Assembly: GCA_937928545.1 (NCBI GenBank)
Contig: CALGJQ010000014.1
Coordinates: forward strand, 124,001 to 188,000
Direction of reading: 5' to 3'
Length of the DNA stretch: 64,000 nucleotides
Source: an uncultured Verrucomicrobiales bacterium
GTDB lineage: Bacteria; Verrucomicrobiota; Verrucomicrobiia; Verrucomicrobiales; Akkermansiaceae
The translations under genes and the position numbers were made by a program. Shown here piece after piece: positions 8,214 to 14,781 of the stretch. The notes beneath the pieces are model-generated. The model was given only the letters and a program-made list of their open reading frames with translations, was not told the origin of the DNA and did no database searches. Numbering within the stretch: the stretch's first letter is position 1; every line of letters starts with the position of its first letter.

Positions 8214-9410
8214 TTATTTTTGATACATGACCCAGACAAATCCGGTGTATTTTTCTGAGGTTAATTCTGATTTGTTGGCGTAGTTTTTGGTGGATCTTTC
8301 TACGAGGGCTTTCATTTCAGGCGATTTCTTTTTGGCTGCGGCCATGGCTTTACTGATCTCAAGCCGTTCTTTTTGAAAGTGTTCCCAGCCTTTTTTGGCG
8401 ATTTCTTTTTCGGTGCCTTGGCTTGGGGAGACGAGGATGGCCATGTCTCCGAAGATGAGGTCGAGTTTTCCATCTGCGTTGAGATCAGCGACGGAAACGC
8501 GGGTGGCGGCGGCGGGTTTGCGTGGGTCATCGATCCATGAATCTGCTTCGCGTGGGACGGTGGGGAGGAGGGTTGTGATTTTGTGATGGAGTTTGATGGG
8601 GTTCCCTTTTCCGGCGGAATTTTCGACCATGATGATTCCTCCGGCGTCTGAGCCGGTGATGAGATCGAGATCTCCGTCGCCATCGAGGTCTGCGAAAAAA
8701 GGGTCGCTGTGGGAGCCGGTGTTGAGAGCTTTGCCCTCGATTTCGATTCTGGTGGATTGGGGAGAGAATTTTCCGTGGCCTTGGCCTTTGAAGAGGTAAA
8801 AGGTGCCTTCAAAGTTGCCGACGACGAGGTCTAGATTTCCATCGCCGGTGAAGTCAAGGGCAGTTGGGCGAGTGCAAATCCGGGCTTGGTCTTTGTCTTT
8901 GCTGTCTGGGGCTGGGGCGATGATGAGGGGTTTGCCGTCAGTTCCGGTGAGGGTTTCGGGCTTTTTAAAGGTGCCGTCTTCTTGGCCCCAGAGGATGTAG
9001 TAGAGGCCGGCCATTTCTGGGAGCTTACGATCGGCGTAGGAGCCGGAGAGGATGTCGGGGTGTCCGTCGTTGTTGAGATCCACAACCTGTGGAGTGGGTG
9101 AGGTGCATCACCAGATTCCTGGGATTTTGAGGGTTTCACCGCCTGCTTGGAGGGGCTTGCCGGGGCCAAAATTTGATTCGCCGAGGCCTGGGTAGAGGGT
9201 GATTTGTCCTTTTCGGTATTGGCCGACTAGGAGGTCCTTTTTTCCATCTCCATCGAGATCGTGAAGGTAGGGCGAGGCGTAGCCTGGCATGGGGAGGGTG
9301 ATGGTTTTTCCATCTGCGGTGAGGCGGACTGGTTCTTTGAACTCTGCTGCGGGTATGATGCTTGAGCCTAGGGCTAGGATGGTAAGCTGGGTGAGCAGGG
9401 TATTTTGCAT
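8214..9410 (-). CDS. FG-GAP/VCBS beta-propeller protein, predicted selenoprotein (Sec101-Cys102)
   Basis: This is a paralogue of the gene at 6115-7392 and probably the first gene of the operon, 44 bp upstream of the thioredoxin-like gene. A signal peptide (MQNTLLTQLTILALGSSIIPA) is followed by FG-GAP loops DLDGDGKKD, DLNNDGHPD, DFTGDGNLD, DLDGDGDLD and DLNADGKLD. Codon 101, at 9108-9110, is TGA within Gly-Ile-Trp-TGA-Cys-Thr-Ser, and the frame continues to a stop at 8214 (398 residues). The Ile-Trp-TGA-Cys context and the following TPQ-x-x-DLN match the paralogue. Only one other cysteine exists (Cys179). Such propellers are usually calcium-stabilised extracellular binding scaffolds; a vicinal Sec-Cys pair would add a redox function (inference). 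No catalytic domain is seen. Confidence 0.8.
9079..9110 (-). promoter_or_regulatory. UGA Sec codon plus bSECIS-like hairpin (propeller B)
   Basis: The TGA is at 9108-9110. The 5-bp stem UCCAC/GUGGA with loop AGGUU occupies 9093-9079 on the minus strand, at exactly the spacing seen in propeller A. The third pair of the CCNC stem is A-U here and G-C there, a compensatory change. The loop start AGGU also occurs in the well-known E. coli fdhF SECIS loop. Confidence 0.7.
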
Positions 9411-9485
9411 CTCGAAGAAAGAGCGGATGGGACTGCAAAATCCGTGAGTTTTTTTGCTAATTTGGAGAATGGGGGGAGTTCTTGC

Positions 9486-10898
9486 TTAGGAGATGATTTG
9501 TTTGACGACTTCGGCGGGGTTGACGCCGGTGAGTCTCTGGTCGAGGCCTTGGAAGGGGAAGGTGAGGCGGTTGTGGTCGATGCCGAGTTGGTGGAGGATG
9601 GTGGCGTTGAAGTCGCGGACGCGGACTTCGTCTTTGGTGACGTTGTAGGAGTAGTCGTCGGTTTCGCCGTGGGTGATGCCGCCTTTGATGCCTCCGCCGG
9701 CCATCCAGGTGGAGAAGCATTTGGGGTGGTGGTCGCGGCCGTAGTTGTCACGGGCGAGTCTGCCTTGGCAGTAGGTGGTGCGTCCGAATTCTCCGGCGAA
9801 GACGATGAGGGTGTCATCGAGCATGCCGCGTTGTTTGAGGTCGTTGATGAGGCCGGCGCAGGGTTGGTCGACGTCGTAGGCTTGGCCGCGCACTTTATTG
9901 GGGAGGTTGACGTGGTGGTCCCAGCCACGGTGGAAGAGTTGGATGAAGCGGACGCCGCGCTCGGCCATGCGGCGGGCGAGGAGGCAGTTGCGGGCGAAGG
10001 AGCCGGATTTTTTGACTTCGGGGCCGTAGAGTTTTTCGTTGATGGCTTCGTTCTCGCCGGAGAGGTCGGTGAGCTCGGGGACGGAGGCCTGCATGCGGAA
10101 GGCCATTTCTTGTTGGGCGATGGTGGTTTGGATTTCGGGGTCGCCGATTTTGTCGAGTTGTTCGGCGTTGAGCTTGGTGACGAGGTCGAGCATTTTGTGG
10201 CGGTGCTGTCGGGTGACGCCTTTTGGGTTGGAGAGGAAGAGGACGGGGTCGCCGGAGGGTTGGAAGGGGACGCCTTGGTGTTTTGAGGGGAGGAAGCCGG
10301 AGCCCCAGAGGCGGGAGTAGAGGCCTTGGACGTTTTGTTTATCGCCGGACCAGAAGGCGGAGTTGAGGACGATGAAGTCGGGGAGGTTTTGGTTCATGCG
10401 GCCGAGGCCGTAGGAGAGCCAGGCGCCCATGGAGGCTTTGCCGGGGATTTCGGTGCCGGTGCAGAAGAGGGTTTTGCCGGGGTCGTGGTTGATGGCGGTG
10501 GTGGAGGTGGATTTAATGAGGGCGAGGTGGTCGGCAACGGAGCCGAGGTGGGGGAGGACTTCGGAGAGGTGCATGCCGCTTTGGCCATGTGGGTTGAATT
10601 TGAACATGGAGGGGGCGACGAGTTTGTCTTTGCCCTTGGTCATAGCGGTGACGCGTTGGCCTTGGGTGACGGAGTCGGGGAGGGGTTCTTTGAAGCGTTT
10701 GTGGAGGTGGGGTTTGTGGTCGAAGAGGTCGAGCTGGGAGGGGGCGCCGGCCATGAAGAGGAAGATGACGCGTTTGGCTTTGGCTTCTGGGGTGGGCCCG
10801 GCGGAGGCGGCTTGGGCGGTGAGGTTGCCGAGGACGGTGGCGCCGAGGCCCATGGAGGTGGTGTTGAGGAATTGGCGGCGGGTTTGTTGGTCGAACAT
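9486..10898 (-). CDS. DUF1501 protein with Tat-type leader
   Basis: A 470-residue DUF1501 protein (sulfatase/alkaline-phosphatase-like fold). The start at 10898 (MFDQQTRRQFLNTTS) gives a twin-arginine RRQFL leader; the frame is open much further upstream but only through the neighbouring gene. Family motifs include KAKRVIFLFMAGAPSQLDLFDHKP, a VFAGEFGRT block (residues about 370-378), and a C-terminal NYGRDHHPKCFSTWMAGGG followed by GETDDYSYNV. Partner of the PSCyt1/DUF1549/DUF1553 gene immediately upstream, the usual arrangement in Planctomycetes and Verrucomicrobia. Likely exported folded by Tat; the biochemical activity of the family is unresolved, although a role in polysaccharide breakdown is often proposed. 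Confidence 0.92.
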   Translation of the reverse strand: MFDQQTRRQFLNTTSMGLGATVLGNLTAQAASAGPTPEAKAKRVIFLFMAGAPSQLDLFDHKPHLHKRFKEPLPDSVTQGQRVTAMTKGKDKLVAPSMFKFNPHGQSGMHLSEVLPHLGSVADHLALIKSTSTTAINHDPGKTLFCTGTEIPGKASMGAWLSYGLGRMNQNLPDFIVLNSAFWSGDKQNVQGLYSRLWGSGFLPSKHQGVPFQPSGDPVLFLSNPKGVTRQHRHKMLDLVTKLNAEQLDKIGDPEIQTTIAQQEMAFRMQASVPELTDLSGENEAINEKLYGPEVKKSGSFARNCLLARRMAERGVRFIQLFHRGWDHHVNLPNKVRGQAYDVDQPCAGLINDLKQRGMLDDTLIVFAGEFGRTTYCQGRLARDNYGRDHHPKCFSTWMAGGGIKGGITHGETDDYSYNVTKDEVRVRDFNATILHQLGIDHNRLTFPFQGLDQRLTGVNPAEVVKQIIS

Positions 10899-10922
10899 AG
10901 AAAATGGAGGTTTGAAGAGGGG

Positions 10923-11012
10923 TTTGAACCGCGAAGAAGCAAAGACGCGAAGTTTTTTAAGGCTTGGTTGGGGGGCTTTGGTTGTGAAGCGGGCAGGAAT
11001 GTCCACGCTCCT
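10923..11012. repeat. Dispersed 3'-end repeat, copy 1 (GAACCGC element plus hairpin)
   Basis: Contains a TTTGAACCGCGAAG start, an ACGCGAAGTTTTTTAAGGCTTGGTT core and a terminal imperfect hairpin GGGCAGGAATGTCC. It lies directly after the stop codon of the PSCyt1 gene at 11012. Related copies are at 14798, 46651, 50249 and, as hairpin only, 51743. Confidence 0.75.
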
Positions 11013-13348
11013 TATTGTTTGTTTTTGAAGGTGTCTTGGTTGAGGAGGGTGTGGACGATCATGGTCCAGGCGAAGTGGTCGTCTTGGTCTTCGCGGAAGG
11101 TTGTTAGGGCTTCTTTGAGGAGGTTGAGGGTTTGTTGAGTTGGGGGGTGGGCGGTGATGGTTTCGTGGAGGTGGGTGAGTTTTTGCTCTTCGGTGCCTTC
11201 TTGGGAGAGGAGTTGGGTGGCTTTGTGTTGGGCGGCTTTGAAGTACTCGGGCTCGTTCATGAGTAGGAGTGCTTGGAGGGGGGTGTTGGTGCGCTCGCGG
11301 CGGGCGATGCAGGCGTCGCGGCTGGGTGCGTCGAAGATGGTCATTTGGGGTGGGGCGAGGCCGCGTTTCCAAAAGGTGTAGATGGAGCGGCGTTTGTCAG
11401 CGGGGGTGGGGTCGGCTTTGAATGATTTGGGGAAGGAGTCGGGGAGGGTGACCATTTTCCAGATGCCGGTGGGTTGTGGGGTTTTGATGGAGCGGCCGCC
11501 CATTTCTGGGTTGAGAAGGCCGGTGACGTGGAGGAGTTGGTCGCGGATGATTTCTGAGTCGAGGCGGGTGCGGGAGCCGCGGGCGAGGAGGCGGTTTTCG
11601 GGGTCGGTGTCGAAGTCGACGGAGGTGCCGGAGGAGGATTGTTGGTAGGTTTGGGTGAGGACGATTTCTTTGATGAGGGCTTTGATGTCCCAGCCGGATT
11701 CGATGAATTTGAGGGTGAGGTGGTCGAGGAGTTTGGGGTGGGAGGGCCACATGCCTTGGGCGCCGAAGTCTTCGGATGTTTTGACGAGGCCGGTGCCGAA
11801 GAGTTGCTGCCAGAAGCGGTTGACGGCGACGCGGGCGGTGAGGGGGTTTTCTTTTTCGGTGAGCCAGTTGGCGAGGTCCATGCGGGAGGCGATGTCTCCG
11901 GATTTTTTGAGGGGCGGGAGGAAGTGGGGGGTGTCACGGGTGACGAGGTCGCCGAGTTGGTCGTAGTTTCCACGGACGCGGATGTGGGTGGGTTTTACTT
12001 CGTTGCGCTCACGCATGACCATGGCTCCTCGGACTTGGTGGAGGTAGGTTTCGCGTTGTTTTTGGAGAGTCTTGATGGCGCCGGAAAGTTGTTTGAGTTT
12101 TGCGTCCCAAGCGTCGTCTTTGACGGGGATTGATTTGAAGGTGGCAAGAGCGGTTTGTTCGTCTTTGATCTTGGTGTCAAAGTCGGCAAGTTTTGCGTTT
12201 TGTTCTTCGGTTGGGAGGTCGAGGTAGGGTTTTTGGAGGCCTCGGTAGAAGTCGGGGCCGCTGCGTTTTCCGGTTTCGGGTTTGCCGTCGAAGTTGTTGA
12301 AGAAGGCGTACATTTGGAAGAAGTCCTTCTGGGTGATGGGGTCGTATTTGTGGTCGTGACAGACGGCGCATTGGAGGGTGAGGCCCATGAAGGCGGTGCC
12401 GACGGCGGAGACGCGGTCGACGACGTTTTTGAAGTGGGATTCTTCGGGGAGGGCGGTGCCGGCATCGATAATGAGGTGGAGGCGGTTGAAGCCGGAGGCG
12501 ATGAGTTGTTCTTGGGTGGGTGATTCGTAGAGGTCTCCGGCGATTTGGTATTTGGTGAAGTCGTCGTAGGGGAGGTTTTGGTTGAAGGCGGAGATGACCC
12601 AGTCGCGGTAGGGGGAGTGGTCGCGGAAGTGGTCGTGGTGGTTGCCGTTGGTGTCGGCGACGCGGACGAGGTCGAGCCAGTATTTGGCCATGTGCTCGCC
12701 GTAAGCGGGGGTGGCGATGAGGCGGTCGACGAGGGTTTCGGTGGCTTGGGGGGAGGGGTCGTGGAGGTAGGTTTTGATCTCGGCGGGAGTGGGTGGGAGG
12801 CCGGTGAGGTCGAGGGAGAGACGGCGGATGAGGGTGCGTTTGTCGGCTTTTTCTTTGGGTGATTTTTGCTTGGCTTCGATTTGGGCGAGGACGAATTGAT
12901 CGATGTCGGAGAGAGGCCAAGCGGTGTCAGCGACGGTAGGTGGGGTTTGTTCTTTGGCGGGGACGAAGGCCCAGAAGTCTTGGTATTCTGCGCCTTGTTC
13001 GATCCATTGTTTGAGGAGGGATTTTTCGTCTGAGGTGAGGGCTTTGGAGTGGCCGTCCTCTGGTGGCATGGGGTCGTCTTTGTCGATGATGCGTTGCCAG
13101 GCGAGGGATTTTTCGAGGGAGTTTGGGGTGATGGCGGCGAGGCCGTCGTCGTTTTCAGCGTAGGCTCCTTCTGGGGTGTCGAGGCGGAGGCCAGCTTTGC
13201 GGCTGGGTTTTCCTTTGGCGTCGACGCCGTCATCTGGGCCGTGGCAGGCGATGCACTTGGCGGAGAGGATGGGACGGATGTCCTGATTAAAGGAGAGTTC
13301 TGCTCGGGAGGGAGCGATAAGTGCGAGAAGGAGTAAAAGTCGCTTCAT
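11012..13348 (-). CDS. PSCyt1/DUF1549/DUF1553 planctomycete-type cytochrome protein
   Basis: A 778-residue protein with a signal peptide ending near PSRA. It has an N-terminal PSCyt1 haem-c motif (Cys32-x-x-Cys35-His36, CIACHG), a DUF1549 domain (LIRRLSLDLTGLPPTPAEI, KYWLDLVRVADTNG) with a second CxxCH (CAVCHDHKYDPI), and a C-terminal DUF1553 domain (NPLTARVAVNRFWQQLFGTGLV, RRSIYTFWKR). Ends KNKQ-stop, where the family normally stops. It is paired with the DUF1501 gene downstream. These pairs are thought to act in the periplasm on polysaccharides or in electron transfer, but the reaction is unproven. It is a paralogue of the gene at 14573-17623. Confidence 0.93.
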   Translation of the reverse strand: MKRLLLLLALIAPSRAELSFNQDIRPILSAKCIACHGPDDGVDAKGKPSRKAGLRLDTPEGAYAENDDGLAAITPNSLEKSLAWQRIIDKDDPMPPEDGHSKALTSDEKSLLKQWIEQGAEYQDFWAFVPAKEQTPPTVADTAWPLSDIDQFVLAQIEAKQKSPKEKADKRTLIRRLSLDLTGLPPTPAEIKTYLHDPSPQATETLVDRLIATPAYGEHMAKYWLDLVRVADTNGNHHDHFRDHSPYRDWVISAFNQNLPYDDFTKYQIAGDLYESPTQEQLIASGFNRLHLIIDAGTALPEESHFKNVVDRVSAVGTAFMGLTLQCAVCHDHKYDPITQKDFFQMYAFFNNFDGKPETGKRSGPDFYRGLQKPYLDLPTEEQNAKLADFDTKIKDEQTALATFKSIPVKDDAWDAKLKQLSGAIKTLQKQRETYLHQVRGAMVMRERNEVKPTHIRVRGNYDQLGDLVTRDTPHFLPPLKKSGDIASRMDLANWLTEKENPLTARVAVNRFWQQLFGTGLVKTSEDFGAQGMWPSHPKLLDHLTLKFIESGWDIKALIKEIVLTQTYQQSSSGTSVDFDTDPENRLLARGSRTRLDSEIIRDQLLHVTGLLNPEMGGRSIKTPQPTGIWKMVTLPDSFPKSFKADPTPADKRRSIYTFWKRGLAPPQMTIFDAPSRDACIARRERTNTPLQALLLMNEPEYFKAAQHKATQLLSQEGTEEQKLTHLHETITAHPPTQQTLNLLKEALTTFREDQDDHFAWTMIVHTLLNQDTFKNKQ

Positions 13349-13380
13349 GGGTGTGCGGCGAATTGTAAGACAGATTTTGA

Positions 13381-14781
13381 TTATGCCAATAGGTCTTTCA
13401 TGATTTGGCCGTGGACGTCGGTGAGGCGGAAGTCGCGGCCGGCGTGGTGGTAGGTGAGGCGCTCGTGATCGAAGCCGAGGAGGTGAAGGATGGTGGCTTG
13501 GAGGTCATGGACGTGGACTTTGTCCTTGGTGATGTGGAAGCCGAAGTCATCGGTCTCGCCGTAGGTGCCGGGCTTGGTGCCGCCGCCGGCCATGAGGGTG
13601 GTGAAGGCTTGGGGGTGGTGGTCGCGGCCCGCTTTGCGGCCGAGGGCGGGGTTGGTTTCGACCATGGGGGTGCGGCCGAATTCTCCACCCCAGACGACGA
13701 GAGTTTCGTCGAGGAGGCCGTGTCGTTTTAAGTCTTGGATGAGGGCGGCGGTGGCTTGGGCGGTGGTGCCGCAGTTGTTTTCGGTGGAGCCTTTGACATC
13801 GGAGTGGGCGTCCCAGCCGCTGTGGTAGATGTTGATGAAGCGGACGCCGCGTTGGACCATGCGGCGTGCGAGGAGGCAGGCGCGGGCGAAGGAGTGCTGG
13901 TCGCGGTCGCAGCCGTAGAGCTTGATTGTTTCGTCGGACTCGGCTTTGAGGTCCATGAGTTCGGGGGCGGAACTTTGGAGGCGGGCGGCCATTTCGTAGG
14001 AGGCCATGCGGGTGGCGATTTCCTGATCGTTGATGGTGGCGAGGCGCTCGGCGTTGAGTTTGTTGACGAGGTTGAAGGTGTCGGATTGGAGTTCGGGCGA
14101 GAAGCCTTCGGGGGTGGAGACGTTGAGGATTGGGTCTTTTCCTTTTCGGAATTGGACGCCGGTGTAGGTGGTGGGGAGGAAGCCGGAGGACCAGAGGGAT
14201 GAACCGCCGGAGAGTCCTGCGCCGGTGGACATGACGACGAAGGCGGGGAGGTTATCGGTTTCGGAACCCAAGCCATACAAGGTCCATGAGCCGAGGGAGG
14301 GGCGGCCGGGTTGGGAGAAGCCGGAGTTGAGAAAGATCTGGGCGGGGGCGTGGTTGAATTGATCGGTGGTGCAGGATTTGACGATGCAGAGGTCATCGGC
14401 GACTGTGCCGAGTGGGGCGAGGGGGGAGCCGAGGGTGGCTTGGGTTTCGCCGTATTTTTTGAACTCGAATTGCGGGCCGAGGACGGCGGCGTCGGGTTGA
14501 ATGAAGGCGTATCGTTGGTCGCCGATGATGGATTTTGGGAGGGGGGAGCCTTCGAGTTTGGTAAGGTGGGGTTTAGGGTCGAAGAGTTCGAGTTGGGAGG
14601 GGGCGCCAGCCATGAAGAGGTGGATGACGGCTTTGGCTTTTGCTTTGATGGGGGGAGCTTGGGGGGCAAGGGAGCGGCCTTGAAGGGAGTTGGTGAGGAG
14701 GGAGGCGGCGGCGATTTTTCCGAGGCCGATGCCGCATTCGTTTAGGAAGTAGCGGCGGGAGAGATTGGTGGAGTGGGGCAT
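13381..14781 (-). CDS. DUF1501 protein, second copy, Tat-type leader
   Basis: A 466-residue DUF1501 protein paralogous to the one at 9486. Twin-arginine leader LSRRYFLNEC; family blocks KAKAVIHLFMAGAPSQLELFDPKP, VVWGGEFGRTPMVE, GRDHHPQAFTTLMAGGG and GETDDFGFHI; ends with DRDQHSFARA-type middle region and LTYHHAGRDFRLTDVHG. Its start overlaps the over-long 3' end of the upstream PSCyt1 gene by 209 bp, an overlap created by the loss of that gene's normal stop. It is still expected to be translated from its own ATG at 14781. The function of the family is not established. Confidence 0.92.
   Translation of the reverse strand: MPHSTNLSRRYFLNECGIGLGKIAAASLLTNSLQGRSLAPQAPPIKAKAKAVIHLFMAGAPSQLELFDPKPHLTKLEGSPLPKSIIGDQRYAFIQPDAAVLGPQFEFKKYGETQATLGSPLAPLGTVADDLCIVKSCTTDQFNHAPAQIFLNSGFSQPGRPSLGSWTLYGLGSETDNLPAFVVMSTGAGLSGGSSLWSSGFLPTTYTGVQFRKGKDPILNVSTPEGFSPELQSDTFNLVNKLNAERLATINDQEIATRMASYEMAARLQSSAPELMDLKAESDETIKLYGCDRDQHSFARACLLARRMVQRGVRFINIYHSGWDAHSDVKGSTENNCGTTAQATAALIQDLKRHGLLDETLVVWGGEFGRTPMVETNPALGRKAGRDHHPQAFTTLMAGGGTKPGTYGETDDFGFHITKDKVHVHDLQATILHLLGFDHERLTYHHAGRDFRLTDVHGQIMKDLLA

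Noticed and set aside
6115..9410. Treating the three TGA-interrupted genes as pseudogenes or as six separate small genes
   Set aside because: The frame continues exactly, the site is shared by two paralogues, each TGA has a following hairpin, and no frameshift or second stop is present. Halves would cut FG-GAP units and a thioredoxin motif.
9405..10286. Long plus-strand open frames opposite DUF1501 and PSCyt1 genes (also at 10326, 16154, 32858, 46852)
   Set aside because: They are Gly/Val/Glu/Phe-rich antisense shadows of GC-rich coding sequence, with no domain, no signal and strong genes on the other strand.
10899..11372. N-terminal extension of the DUF1501 gene up to 11372
   Set aside because: It is Arg/Pro-rich, overlaps the PSCyt1 gene in another frame and lacks family homology. 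The Tat leader begins at 10898.
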